NCBI GenBank assembly: GCA_027306995.1
Contig: DAHUXS010000022.1
Location: 1 to 64,000, forward strand
Origin: Lysobacter sp.
Lineage (GTDB): Bacteria > Pseudomonadota > Gammaproteobacteria > Xanthomonadales > Xanthomonadaceae
DNA length: 64,000 bases
Direction: 5' to 3'
Positions 1 to 8,898 of the stretch are shown here, in pieces. Both the position numbers and the translations under genes were made by a program. A model generated the notes under the pieces. That model saw only the letters and a list, made by a program, of their open reading frames with translations, did no database searches and was not told where the DNA came from. The first letter of the stretch is position 1. Every line of letters begins with the position of its first letter.

Positions 1-273
1 CATCGAGGCCACGGTGCCGAAGGGCCGGGCGATGAAGGCGAACGAGAAGATGGTGAATGCGTAGAGGATGCCTTCGAGCCGCTCCTCGAACGGGAAGAAG
101 ACCTGCGGAAACACCAGCACCGAGGCGATGCCGTAGACGAAGAAGTCAAAGTACTCGGAGGCGCGGCCGATGACCACGCCGACGGCGATTTCCCCGGGTG
201 CGACATGGTGGTCGCCGTGCTGGTTCGAGGGCTTTGCCGGGGAATCGGTGATGGCGTGGCTGATGCTGGACAT
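1..273 (-). CDS. MFS transporter, N-terminal fragment (MHS/ProP-like)
   Basis: This is the first 91 codons of a gene that runs off the left edge of the window. The reading frame is open from the ATG at 273 to base 1. After a hydrophilic lead of about 27 residues comes a segment with the metabolite:H+ symporter signature EYFDFFVYGIASVLVF (the family has EWYDFFLYG), then the start of a second hydrophobic segment ending in FIARPFG. This is the usual beginning of 12-helix inner-membrane major facilitator proteins of the sugar/osmolyte symporter type. The substrate cannot be inferred. It diverges from cyoA, sharing a 175-base upstream region. Confidence 0.75.
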   Translation of the reverse strand, partial: MSSISHAITDSPAKPSNQHGDHHVAPGEIAVGVVIGRASEYFDFFVYGIASVLVFPQVFFPFEERLEGILYAFTIFSFAFIARPFGTVASM

Positions 274-448
274 CTTGCGTGGGTCGGGTCTAGATTGCGG
301 GCATTCGAACACCGGAGAGTCGCACCTTCGGGCCCCGGACGCCATAGGACAAAACGTCCAATCGCCCAAAGTCGACATTCGGCATACATTTTGCGCTTTC
401 CGGCAACCCGCGCTTTCCCCGAGCGGGGTCCACATCTGATCGCTCCGC
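274..448. promoter_or_regulatory. Divergent control region between the MFS gene and cyoA
   Basis: These 175 bases separate the two divergent start codons and must hold the promoters for both the transporter and the cyo operon. A short inverted repeat, GGAC-AAAA-GTCC-like, lies around 351-361. An AT-richer patch with TACATT at 385-390 could be a -10 element for cyoA, but no convincing -35 hexamer sits upstream of it. Exact promoter positions are not determined. Confidence 0.4.
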
Positions 449-1417
449 ATGCCTTTTTCGAAGAGCCTCCGCGCCGCGCCCTTGATTGCGCTCGCCACCC
501 TGCTGGCGGGCTGCAACGCCGTGGTACTGAATCCCGCCGGCGACGTCGCGGCCCAGCAGGGCCGCCTGGTGGTTGCGTCCACCGTGCTGATGCTGCTGAT
601 CATCGTCCCGGTGATCGCCCTCACCCTGCTGTTCGCCTGGCGTTATCGCGCCAAGGCCAACGCCACCTACAAGCCGGACTGGGACCATTCGACCCAGCTG
701 GAACTGCTGATCTGGGCGGCGCCGCTGCTGATCATCATCGCGCTGGGCGCAGTGACCTGGATCACCACCCATACCCTCGATCCCTATCGCCCGCTGAGCC
801 GCCTTGGTGCAGGCAAGCCGGTGCCGGCGGACACCAAGCCGCTGGTGGTGGACGTGGTCTCGCTGGACTGGAAGTGGCTGTTCATCTACCCGGAACAGGG
901 CATCGCCACCGTCAATGAACTGGCGGCGCCGGTCGATCGCCCGATCGAATTCCATCTCACCTCGTCGAACGTGATGAACGCGTTCTACGTGCCGGCGCTG
1001 GCCGGAATGATCTACACCATGCCCGGCATGGAAACGAAGTTGCACGCGGTGATCGACAAGCCCGGCCAGTACGAAGGCTTCTCGTCGAACTACAGCGGCG
1101 CCGGCTTCTCGCACATGCGCTTCACCTTCCACGCCACCGATGCCGCTGCGTTCGACAAGTGGGTCGCGGACGCGAAGGCGGCCGGCAACGCGCTCGACCG
1201 CAACGAATACCAGCAGCTGGCCAAGCCCAGCGAACGCGAGCCGGTGCGTCATTACGGCACGGTTGACGGCGATCTCTACGACGCCATCCTCAACCGTTGC
1301 GTCGCCCCGGGCCAAATGTGCATGAACGAGATGATGGCGCACGACGCATCGCCCCAGTCGACATCGCATGAATCCATGTCGATGCCCATGCAACCCGCCA
1401 GCGCGCACGCGCACTGA
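449..1417 (+). CDS. cyoA: Cytochrome bo3 ubiquinol oxidase subunit II
   Basis: 322 residues, subunit II of the proton-pumping quinol oxidase in the inner membrane. The N-terminus is a lipoprotein signal peptide with lipobox LAGC followed by the CyoA-typical [12 protein letters not shown]. Two transmembrane helices follow (about residues 47-70 and 90-112), then a periplasmic cupredoxin domain ([31 protein letters not shown]). The CuA copper ligands of cytochrome c oxidases are absent, as expected for a quinol oxidase. It is the first gene of a run in which later genes overlap or nearly touch; cyoB starts 14 bases after its stop. The His- and Met-rich C-terminal tail (residues about 295-322) is common in this family. 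Confidence 0.96.
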   Translation: MPFSKSLRAAPLIALATLLAGCNAVVLNPAGDVAAQQGRLVVASTVLMLLIIVPVIALTLLFAWRYRAKANATYKPDWDHSTQLELLIWAAPLLIIIALGAVTWITTHTLDPYRPLSRLGAGKPVPADTKPLVVDVVSLDWKWLFIYPEQGIATVNELAAPVDRPIEFHLTSSNVMNAFYVPALAGMIYTMPGMETKLHAVIDKPGQYEGFSSNYSGAGFSHMRFTFHATDAAAFDKWVADAKAAGNALDRNEYQQLAKPSEREPVRHYGTVDGDLYDAILNRCVAPGQMCMNEMMAHDASPQSTSHESMSMPMQPASAHAH

Positions 1418-1431
1418 ACCGGAATCCAGCC

Positions 1432-3450
1432 ATGTTGCAACACGTTCCCGAAACTTCGTCCCCGGAAACATCGGCCCTGCTCGGTCGCCTGAGCCTGGAC
1501 GCGATCCCCTATCACGAACCGATCCTGATCGCGACCTTCACCGGCAGCGCGATCGCCGGCCTCGCGGTGCTGGCGGTGATCACCAAGTACAAGCTGTGGG
1601 GCACCCTGTGGCGCGACTGGTTCACCAGCATCGACCACAAGAAGATCGGCATCATGTACATGGTGCTGGGCCTGGTGATGCTGCTGCGTGGCTTCGCCGA
1701 TGCGTTGATGATGCGTTTGCAACAAGCGATGTCCTTCGGTGACAACGCCGGCTTCCTGCCGCCGCACCACTACGACCAGATCTTCACTGCGCACGGCGTG
1801 ATCATGATCTTCTTCGTCGCCATGCCGTTGGTGACGGGTTTGATGAACTACCTGGTGCCGTTGCAGATCGGCACGCGCGACGTCGCCTTCCCCTTCCTCA
1901 ACAATTTCAGTTTCTGGATGACGGTCGGCGGCGCGGCACTGGTGATGCTGTCGCTGTTCGTCGGCGAATTCGCCCGCACCGGCTGGCTGGCCTATCCGCC
2001 GCTGTCGGGACTGGAGTTCAGTCCGGATGTCGGGGTCGATTACTACATCTGGGGCCTGCAGGTCGCCGGCGTCGGGACGACGCTATCGGGCATCAACCTG
2101 ATCGCGACCATCGTCAAGATGCGCGCGCCGGGCATGGGCATGATGCAGATGCCGGTGTTCACCTGGACCGCGCTGTGCACCAACGTGCTGATCGTGGTGT
2201 CGTTCCCGGTGCTGACCGCGGTGATGGCGATGCTGACGCTCGACCGCTACATGGGCACGCATTTCTTCACCAACGACCTTGGCGGCAACGCCATGATGTA
2301 CGTGAACCTGATCTGGATCTGGGGCCACCCGGAGGTCTACATCCTGATCCTGCCCTGCTTCGGCATCTACTCGGAAGTGGTGGCGACGTTCTGCGGCAAG
2401 CGCCTGTTCGGCTACAGCTCGATGGTCTACGCGACCGTCTGCATCACCATCCTGTCCTACCTGGTGTGGCTGCACCACTTCTTCACCATGGGCTCCGGCG
2501 CCAGCGTCAACTCGTTCTTCGGCATCACCACGATGATCATCTCGATCCCGACGGGCGCGAAGATCTTCAACTGGCTGTTCACCATGTATCGCGGTCGCAT
2601 CCGCCTGGAAGTGCCGATGTTGTGGACGCTCGGCTTCATGATCACCTTCGTGGTCGGCGGCATGACCGGCGTGCTGCTCGCCGTCCCGCCGGCGGACTTC
2701 GTGCTGCACAACAGCCTGTTCCTGATCGCGCACTTCCACAACGTGATCATCGGCGGCGTGGTGTTCGGCCTGTTCGCGGGCATGACCTTCTGGTTCCCGA
2801 AAGCCTTCGGCTTCAAGCTTGATCCGTTCTGGGGCAAGCTGTCGTTCTGGTTCTGGTTCGCCGGCTACTGGTTCGCCTTCACCCCGCTCTACGTGCTCGG
2901 CCTGATGGGCGTGACCCGTCGCCTCAGCCACTTCGACGATCCCTCGCTGCAGAACTGGTTCGTGATCGCCGCGTTCGGCGCCGTGCTGATCGCGATCGGC
3001 ATCGCCTGCTTCCTGATCGACATTTTCGTCAGCTTCCGTCGCCGCGACGCCCTGCGCGACACCACTGGCGACCCCTGGGACGCGCGTTCGCTGGAATGGT
3101 CGACCTCCTCGCCGCCGCCGGACTACAACTTCGCCTTCACCCCGGTCGTGCACGACAACGACGCCTGGTGGGACATGAAGCAGCGCGGCTTCAAGCGCCC
3201 GGCCTCCGGCTTCAAGTCCATCCACATGCCCAAGAACACCGCTGCCGGCATCATCCTGGCCGCGTTGAGCACGGTGATCGGCTTCGCGATGATCTGGCAC
3301 ATCTGGTGGCTGGCGATCGTGTCGTTCGCCGCACTGCTGATCACCACGATCGTCCACACCTTCAACTACGACCGCGACTACCACATCCCTGCCGATGAAG
3401 TGGTCCGCACCGAAACCGCGCGCACGGAGCTTCTGAACGCCCATGTCTGA
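1432..3450 (+). CDS. cyoB: Cytochrome bo3 ubiquinol oxidase subunit I
   Basis: 672 residues, the catalytic heme-copper subunit that reduces O2 to water and pumps protons. All metal ligands can be placed with a constant +15 offset from E. coli CyoB: low-spin heme ligands His121 and His436, CuB ligands His299, His348 and His349, high-spin heme ligand His434, and the His-Tyr crosslink residue Tyr303 in [11 protein letters not shown]. The quinol-site motif [10 protein letters not shown] is present. About 15 transmembrane segments are visible. The gene overlaps cyoC by 8 bases, implying translational coupling. No heme O synthase gene (cyoE) follows, so it must be elsewhere. Confidence 0.98.
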   Translation: MLQHVPETSSPETSALLGRLSLDAIPYHEPILIATFTGSAIAGLAVLAVITKYKLWGTLWRDWFTSIDHKKIGIMYMVLGLVMLLRGFADALMMRLQQAMSFGDNAGFLPPHHYDQIFTAHGVIMIFFVAMPLVTGLMNYLVPLQIGTRDVAFPFLNNFSFWMTVGGAALVMLSLFVGEFARTGWLAYPPLSGLEFSPDVGVDYYIWGLQVAGVGTTLSGINLIATIVKMRAPGMGMMQMPVFTWTALCTNVLIVVSFPVLTAVMAMLTLDRYMGTHFFTNDLGGNAMMYVNLIWIWGHPEVYILILPCFGIYSEVVATFCGKRLFGYSSMVYATVCITILSYLVWLHHFFTMGSGASVNSFFGITTMIISIPTGAKIFNWLFTMYRGRIRLEVPMLWTLGFMITFVVGGMTGVLLAVPPADFVLHNSLFLIAHFHNVIIGGVVFGLFAGMTFWFPKAFGFKLDPFWGKLSFWFWFAGYWFAFTPLYVLGLMGVTRRLSHFDDPSLQNWFVIAAFGAVLIAIGIACFLIDIFVSFRRRDALRDTTGDPWDARSLEWSTSSPPPDYNFAFTPVVHDNDAWWDMKQRGFKRPASGFKSIHMPKNTAAGIILAALSTVIGFAMIWHIWWLAIVSFAALLITTIVHTFNYDRDYHIPADEVVRTETARTELLNAHV

Positions 3451-4072
3451 CGCCATCGCCACCACCAACGCCGACGGCAGCCCGGTCTTCCTCGATACCG
3501 AGGCCCGCCACCATCCGGAGAACGGCACCCTGCTCGGGTTCTGGCTCTACCTGATGAGCGACTGCCTGATCTTCGCCTGCCTGTTCGCGACCTATGGCGT
3601 GCTCGGCCGCAACTATGCCGGCGGCCCGACCGGCGGCGAACTGTTCGAACTGCCGCTGGTCGCGGTCAACACCGCCTTGCTGCTGCTGTCGTCGATCACC
3701 TATGGCTTCGCGATGATCTCGATGCAGAACCGCAAGCAGGGCGCGGTGCTGGCCTGGCTGGCGATCACCGGCCTGTTCGGCGCCGGCTTCCTCGGCATCG
3801 AGCTCTACGAGTTCAGCCACCTCATCCACGAGGGCTACGGCCCGCAGCGCAGCGGCTTCCTGTCGTCGTTCTTCGCGCTGGTCGGCACCCATGGCCTGCA
3901 TGTCACCTTCGGCATCGTCTGGCTGGTGACGCTGATGACGCAGGTGGCGAAGAAGGGCCTGACCGCGGCCAACCAGCGTCGCCTGTTCTGCCTGTCGATG
4001 TTCTGGCACTTCCTCGACGTCGTCTGGATCGGCGTCTTCACCTTCGTCTACCTGATGGGCGTGCTGCCATGA
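3443..4072 (+). CDS. cyoC: Cytochrome bo3 ubiquinol oxidase subunit III
   Basis: 209 residues with five predicted transmembrane helices, the usual size and topology of CyoC. Recognisable family stretches are the N-terminal [20 protein letters not shown] and the C-terminal [18 protein letters not shown], the latter conserved in all subunit III proteins. Subunit III stabilises the bo3 complex in the inner membrane. Its start lies inside the end of cyoB (8-base overlap) and its TGA overlaps the start of cyoD (ATGA), so expression of the three subunits is coupled. Confidence 0.97.
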   Translation: MSDAIATTNADGSPVFLDTEARHHPENGTLLGFWLYLMSDCLIFACLFATYGVLGRNYAGGPTGGELFELPLVAVNTALLLLSSITYGFAMISMQNRKQGAVLAWLAITGLFGAGFLGIELYEFSHLIHEGYGPQRSGFLSSFFALVGTHGLHVTFGIVWLVTLMTQVAKKGLTAANQRRLFCLSMFWHFLDVVWIGVFTFVYLMGVLP

Positions 4073-4464
4073 GCCAGCTCCAAACGAGCGAGAACCACCA
4101 CATCGACGACCATCACGAGGAAGGCGGCCACGCCCATGCCACGGTGCGCGGCTACGTCACCGGCTTCATCCTCTCGGTGATCCTGACCGCGATTCCGTTC
4201 TGGCTGATCATGGGCAAGGTCATCGCCAATCCCGGCACGGCGGCTGCGGTGATCCTGGCATTCGCGGCGGTACAGATCCTGGTGCACATGGTCTACTTCC
4301 TGCACATGAACACCAAGTCGGAAGGCGGCTGGAACATGCTGGCGCTGATCTTCACCCTGGTACTGGTGGTGATCACGCTCGCCGGTTCGATGTGGGTGAT
4401 GCACCACATGAACACCAACATGATGCCCACCATGTCCGCACACGACATGCGGAACATGCCGTAA
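4069..4464 (+). CDS. cyoD: Cytochrome bo3 ubiquinol oxidase subunit IV
   Basis: 131 residues, the small accessory subunit of the bo3 oxidase. A His/Glu-rich cytosolic N-terminus ([14 protein letters not shown]) precedes the CyoD family core [19 protein letters not shown] and the second-helix motif [12 protein letters not shown]; three transmembrane helices are seen. It overlaps cyoC by four bases and is followed after 13 bases by the SURF1 gene. Slightly longer than the E. coli protein (109 residues) because of the N-terminal His-rich extension and a Met-rich tail. Confidence 0.96.
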   Translation: MSQLQTSENHHIDDHHEEGGHAHATVRGYVTGFILSVILTAIPFWLIMGKVIANPGTAAAVILAFAAVQILVHMVYFLHMNTKSEGGWNMLALIFTLVLVVITLAGSMWVMHHMNTNMMPTMSAHDMRNMP

Positions 4465-4477
4465 CGATCCGCCTCCA

Positions 4478-5185
4478 ATGCGAAGAACCGTTTTCCTCGT
4501 CGCATTGGCCCTGGCGTTCTGCGGATTCACCGCACTCGGCGTCTGGCAGGTCCAACGCCTGCACTGGAAGCACGCACTGATCGCACGCGTGGATGCCCGC
4601 ATCCACGCCGAGCCTGCCGCACTGCCCGCGCGCAAGGATTGGCCGCAGGCGTCCGCGGCGCGCGATGAATATCATCGCGTGGTGGTCACGGGCGAATATC
4701 TCCGGAACGCCGATACCCGCGTCCAGGCCGTCACCGAGCGCGGTCCCGGCTGGTGGTTGCTCACTCCCCTGCGCGATGACGGCGGCGACGCCATCCTCGT
4801 CAATCGCGGCTTCGTGCCGAGCGACTGGAACGGAGATGTCGCGCCGCCTGTCGGTCACATCCGTGTGGTCGGGCTGCTGCGGATGAGCGAGCCCAACGGC
4901 GCCTTCCTGCACCGCAACGACCCGACGCATGATCGCTGGTATTCGCGCGATGTCGCGGCGATTGCCCGCGCGCGCAGCCTCGGCGATATCGCGCCGTGGT
5001 TCGTCGACGCCGAACGCGACGCCAATGCGTCCGAATGGCCCGCTGGCGGCATGACCGTGGTGCGTTTCCGCGACCAGCACCTGCAATACGCCCTGACCTG
5101 GTTCGCGCTCGCCGCATTGAGCCTGTTCGCCGTCTGGCGCGTTTACACTTCCCGCGATGCCGGTCGCCCTCGTCACCACGCCTGA
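4478..5185 (+). CDS. SURF1 family oxidase assembly protein
   Basis: 235 residues with the SURF1 (Shy1) architecture: one N-terminal transmembrane helix ending in GVWQVQRLHWKHALIARVDAR, a periplasmic domain, and a C-terminal helix QYALTWFALAALSLFAVW. The diagnostic motifs GPGWWLLTPL and ILVNRGFVP are present. SURF1 proteins help insert heme into heme-copper oxidases; most are studied with aa3 cytochrome c oxidase, but here the gene sits directly behind cyoABCD, so it probably serves the bo3 enzyme. Its last 29 bases overlap the start of the downstream kinase gene. Confidence 0.9.
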   Translation: MRRTVFLVALALAFCGFTALGVWQVQRLHWKHALIARVDARIHAEPAALPARKDWPQASAARDEYHRVVVTGEYLRNADTRVQAVTERGPGWWLLTPLRDDGGDAILVNRGFVPSDWNGDVAPPVGHIRVVGLLRMSEPNGAFLHRNDPTHDRWYSRDVAAIARARSLGDIAPWFVDAERDANASEWPAGGMTVVRFRDQHLQYALTWFALAALSLFAVWRVYTSRDAGRPRHHA

Positions 5186-6482
5186 TTTTTCGCCGTCGCG
5201 CGAGAGCACCGGCGTGCGCAACCTGCAGCAGCTGATCCAGCTGCGCTGGATCGCGGTGGTCGGCCAGGTCCTGGCGATCGCCTACGCGCATTTCATCCTC
5301 GCCATCGCTCTGCCCCTCCAGCCGATGCTGCTGGTGCTGGCGATGCTGGCGGCCTACAACATCGCCAGCCAGATCGTGGCGAAGCATCGCAGGCGCGTCA
5401 CCAACCAGGCGCTGCTCCTCGCCTTGCTGGTCGACGTGGCGACACTGACCGCACAGCTGCATTTCAGCGGCGGACTCACCAACCCGTTCGTGTTCCTGTT
5501 CCTGCTGCATGTCGTGCTCGGCGCGATCCTGTTGCGCACCGTCGCCAGCTGGATCATCGCCGCGGCCACCACACTGTGCATGGTCTGGCTCGCCCTCTAT
5601 CCGGGGCCGGTCACCCTGCCCGCCGATCTGTCGCAGGGCCTGGCCTCGCTGTACGTGCAGGGGCTGCTGATCTGTTTCGCGCTGGTCGCGACCTTGCTGG
5701 TGGTCTTCATCACCCGCATCGGCCGCATCCTGCGCGAGCGCGACGCCCGTCTCGCGGCGATGCGCCAGCGCGCGGCCGAGGAAGAACACATCGTGCGGAT
5801 GGGCCTGCTCGCGTCCGGCGCCGCCCACGAACTCGGCACGCCGCTGTCGACGCTGTCGGTGATCCTCGGCGACTGGAAGCATCTTCCGAGCTTCGCCTCC
5901 GATCCCGAACTGCTGCAGGACGTGGTGGAGATGCAGGCACAGGTCCTGCGCTGCAAGGCGATCGTCAGCGGCATCCTGCAATCGGCCGGCGATCCGCGCG
6001 GCGAAGCGCCGGAGCAGCTGCGCCTGCGCGATTTCTTCGACGATCTCGCCGATGAATGGCGCACCACGCGCCCGACGCAGCGATTCGACTACCGCAACCA
6101 ATGCGCGGACAATCCGCTCATCGTCTCCGATCCGGGGCTGATGCAGATGATCGCCAACGTGCTGGACAACGCACTGGAAGCTTCGCCGCAGCACGTCGCC
6201 ATGACCGTCGCACTGGCGAATGGCGATGTCGTCATCGATGTCGCCGACGATGGTCCCGGCTTCACGCCGACGATGCTGGCCCAGCTCGGAAAACCCTATC
6301 AGTCCAGCAAGAACGAACCCGGTCACGGACTCGGCCTGTTCCTGTCGGTGAATGTCGCACGCAGTCTTGGCGGCACGCTCACCGCGCGCAACTCGACGCA
6401 TGGCGCCGTCGTCACCGTGAGGCTGCCGCTGTCGGCATTGATGCTCGAAGACGAAAGCGAGGGCGACGGCGATGGCGAATGA
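5157..6482 (+). CDS. RegB/PrrB-type redox-sensing histidine kinase
   Basis: 441 residues. About six N-terminal membrane segments are followed by a dimerisation/phosphoacceptor domain with HELGTPLSTLS (phospho-His at residue 224) and an ATPase domain ending in GHGLGLFLSV. The heptad GGLTNPF at 105-111 is the quinone-binding GGxxNPF motif of RegB kinases. A cysteine at 266, 42 residues after the phospho-His, sits close to where RegB has its redox-active Cys265. The kinase should therefore respond to ubiquinone redox state and phosphorylate the adjacent regulator. It overlaps the SURF1 gene by 29 bases and the regulator gene by 11, placing it in the oxidase operon. Confidence 0.9.
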   Translation: MPVALVTTPDFSPSRESTGVRNLQQLIQLRWIAVVGQVLAIAYAHFILAIALPLQPMLLVLAMLAAYNIASQIVAKHRRRVTNQALLLALLVDVATLTAQLHFSGGLTNPFVFLFLLHVVLGAILLRTVASWIIAAATTLCMVWLALYPGPVTLPADLSQGLASLYVQGLLICFALVATLLVVFITRIGRILRERDARLAAMRQRAAEEEHIVRMGLLASGAAHELGTPLSTLSVILGDWKHLPSFASDPELLQDVVEMQAQVLRCKAIVSGILQSAGDPRGEAPEQLRLRDFFDDLADEWRTTRPTQRFDYRNQCADNPLIVSDPGLMQMIANVLDNALEASPQHVAMTVALANGDVVIDVADDGPGFTPTMLAQLGKPYQSSKNEPGHGLGLFLSVNVARSLGGTLTARNSTHGAVVTVRLPLSALMLEDESEGDGDGE

Positions 6483-7014
6483 ATCCGAACGCCGGCTGCT
6501 GATCGTCGAGGACGATGCCGCCTTCGCGCGCACCTTGGCGCGGTCGTTCGAACGCCGCGGGTATGCGGTGCGCCATCTTGACGGATTCGAGGCATTGCAG
6601 GCGCTGCTGGGCGAATTCTCGCCGACGCATGCGGTGGTCGACCTCAAGCTGGCCGGCGGCGAATCCGGACTCGCCTGCGTCAAGCTGTTGCATGGACACG
6701 ATCCGGACCTGCGCATCGTGGTGCTGACCGGCTATGCCAGCATCGCCACCGCGGTGGAGGCGATCAAGCTCGGGGCGCTCCACTATCTCGCCAAACCATC
6801 GAACAGCGACGACATCGAAGCCGCCTTTCAGCGCGAGGAAGGCGATACCGATGTCGAACTCACCCAGCGCAAGACCTCGATCAAGACGCTGGAATGGGAG
6901 CGCATCCACGAGACACTGGCCGAAACCGGCTTCAACATCTCGGAAACCGCGCGCCGACTCGGCATGCACCGGCGCACGCTGGCGCGCAAGCTCGACAAGC
7001 AGCGCGTCAAATAG
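6472..7014 (+). CDS. RegA/ActR-type response regulator
   Basis: 180 residues, the length typical of RegA/PrrA/ActR. The receiver domain carries the acidic pair EDD near the N-terminus, the phosphoacceptor Asp in AVVDLKLAGGESGL, the switch Thr in VLTGYASI and Lys in LAKP. A linker leads to a Fis-type helix-turn-helix, ETARRLGMHRRTLARKL, at the extreme C-terminus, as in RegA. It is translated from a start inside the kinase gene. Known RegA homologues control respiration genes including terminal oxidases; autoregulation of the cyo operon is an inference. The 3' end overlaps the convergent SRPBCC gene by 8 bases. Confidence 0.9.
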   Translation: MANESERRLLIVEDDAAFARTLARSFERRGYAVRHLDGFEALQALLGEFSPTHAVVDLKLAGGESGLACVKLLHGHDPDLRIVVLTGYASIATAVEAIKLGALHYLAKPSNSDDIEAAFQREEGDTDVELTQRKTSIKTLEWERIHETLAETGFNISETARRLGMHRRTLARKLDKQRVK

Positions 7015-8065
7015 AAGAAACGGCCTCTGCCCGTCGCGCGTACATCGCGAGGATGCGTTCGGCACCGTCGCCCAGCAGATGGTGCATCCACCACGCCGAA
7101 TAGACATTGAAATTCGTACTGACGCGATAGCCGACGTCGAGATCGACCTGCGTTCCACCGGGAACCGGCGTCAGCGTGAAACGCGTGTCGTCCAGGCCGG
7201 CGTAGCGCCCGCCCAAGGCGACATGGTCGTCCAGCGCGTTCACCGGAATGGAGTCAGGCTGGAAGCGGTACGTCCATGCCAATCGCTGTGGCGGCTGCCA
7301 CTCGCTGATCGGCTCGTCGAAATGGATGCCGTGCTGCCAGCGCGAACGTCGCACCTTGCCCTGCGCCGTCGTTTCGGTGCGCCCCGAAAGCGGATACGGC
7401 ATGCCGATATTCCAGGCAAGCCCGCGTCCGAGTTCATCCGGGCGTATGCCCTGCACATCGTTCAGCACCTCCCACACCTGCTCGGGCGACGCATGGATCA
7501 CACGACTGCGATGCAGATGGCGATGACTGTCGTCGGCATGGAATCGCGCCTCGACGCCACCCAGCAACAGCGGCAACAGCAATACCGATGCCGTGGTGGA
7601 ACGCGAAGGCCGCGCGCCATAACGGAGCAACACCAGCATCAGCACGCCGCCGATCGAGGATTCGACGAGAAAGGCCGGCAACATGATGGCGATGCAGATG
7701 CTGCCTTCGAGCAGCGTGATCGCCGTGCCGATGGCGAAACCGATCACGGTCAGCCACGGCGCGAACAACGCGCGCAAGACCGTGCGGCGTTCCGGCACCA
7801 GCCCATAGACCGTGATCATGCCGAGGATGACCGGCACCAGCACCACGAAGGACAGCAGCATCGGGCCGTTGCGGTCGAAGATCGCCGGAATGCCCGGAAT
7901 CCCGCCGAAAATCAGGCGCATCGCCAGGCCATACGGCACGCCGACGCCGACCATCAGCGCGAAACGCTTCAACGGCGACATGCCTGCCAGCGGTTCCGGC
8001 GCCAGCGGTTCTGCCGGCGGCAGATAGGGATCAGCGTCGTTGCCGGTGTCCTGGGTCTGGTCCAT
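7007..8065 (-). CDS. Membrane protein with C-terminal SRPBCC (START-like) domain
   Basis: 352 residues. A Pro/Glu-rich N-terminus is followed by four or five hydrophobic helices (about residues 35-170), then a soluble SRPBCC domain (about 185-352) beginning HLHRSRVIHASPEQVWEVL and containing a Trp-rich QPPQRLAWTYRF strand. SRPBCC folds bind hydrophobic ligands, but the ligand here is unknown. The gene follows sdhB by 38 bases on the same strand and may be its last operon member. Xanthomonas relatives usually place sdhE near this point; no SdhE-like sequence is visible here. Confidence 0.75.
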   Translation of the reverse strand: MDQTQDTGNDADPYLPPAEPLAPEPLAGMSPLKRFALMVGVGVPYGLAMRLIFGGIPGIPAIFDRNGPMLLSFVVLVPVILGMITVYGLVPERRTVLRALFAPWLTVIGFAIGTAITLLEGSICIAIMLPAFLVESSIGGVLMLVLLRYGARPSRSTTASVLLLPLLLGGVEARFHADDSHRHLHRSRVIHASPEQVWEVLNDVQGIRPDELGRGLAWNIGMPYPLSGRTETTAQGKVRRSRWQHGIHFDEPISEWQPPQRLAWTYRFQPDSIPVNALDDHVALGGRYAGLDDTRFTLTPVPGGTQVDLDVGYRVSTNFNVYSAWWMHHLLGDGAERILAMYARRAEAVSSI

Positions 8066-8103
8066 CGATGGCTTCGATCAAGGATTCCAGCCGCGTCGAA
8101 TCG

Positions 8104-8886
8104 TCAGACCCGGCGCGCCAGCATCAGCTTCTTGATCTCCGCGATCGCCTTGGCCGGATTCAATCCCTTCGGGCAGGTGCGCGCACAGTTCATGATCGTG
8201 TGGCAGCGATACAGCTTGAACGGGTCTTCGAGATCGTCCAGGCGCGCACCGGTGTCCTCGTCGCGCGAATCGATGATCCAGCGATAGGCCTGCAGCAGGA
8301 TCGCCGGACCGAGGTAGCGCTCGCCATTCCACCAGTAGCTGGGGCACGAAGTCGAGCAGCAGGCGCAGAGGATGCACTCATAGAGGCCGTCGAGCTTCTT
8401 GCGATCGTCTTTCGACTGCAGGCGCTCGCGCGACGGCGCCGGGCTCTGCGTGCGCAGCCACGGCTTGATCGAGGCGTACTGCGCGTAGAAGTGCGTCAGG
8501 TCCGGCACCAGGTCCTTGACCACTTCCATGTGCGGCAGCGGATAGATCGGCACTTCCTTGCCGCGGCAGTCGTCGATGGCGCGCGTGCATGCCAGCGTGT
8601 TGGTGCCGTCGATGTTCATCGCGCAGGAACCGCAGATGCCTTCGCGGCAGGAACGGCGGAAGGTCAGCGTCGGATCGATCTCGTTCTTGATCTTGATCAA
8701 CGCGTCCAGGACCATCGGCCCGCACTTGTCGAGATCGATCTCGTAGGTGTCGGTGCGCGGATTGGCACCGTCGTCCGGGTTCCAGCGATAGACCTTGAAG
8801 GTGCGGACGCGCTTGGCGCCGGCCGGCGCCGGGAAGCTCTTGCCCTTGCCGACCACCGAGTTCTTCGGGAGAGTGAATTCAGCCAT
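8104..8886 (-). CDS. sdhB: Succinate dehydrogenase iron-sulfur subunit
   Basis: 260 residues, the iron-sulfur subunit that passes electrons from FAD to ubiquinone in complex II. The 2Fe-2S motif [16 protein letters not shown], the 4Fe-4S motif [12 protein letters not shown] and the 3Fe-4S/4Fe-4S cysteines in [17 protein letters not shown] are all intact. The last motif is CxxCxxxC with the usual residue change of SdhB. It follows sdhA by 12 bases on the minus strand and completes the order sdhC-sdhD-sdhA-sdhB. The N-terminus is about 20 residues longer than in E. coli, as is common in the Xanthomonadaceae. Confidence 0.97.
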   Translation of the reverse strand: MAEFTLPKNSVVGKGKSFPAPAGAKRVRTFKVYRWNPDDGANPRTDTYEIDLDKCGPMVLDALIKIKNEIDPTLTFRRSCREGICGSCAMNIDGTNTLACTRAIDDCRGKEVPIYPLPHMEVVKDLVPDLTHFYAQYASIKPWLRTQSPAPSRERLQSKDDRKKLDGLYECILCACCSTSCPSYWWNGERYLGPAILLQAYRWIIDSRDEDTGARLDDLEDPFKLYRCHTIMNCARTCPKGLNPAKAIAEIKKLMLARRV

Positions 8887-8898
8887 GCCTGTGCTCCC

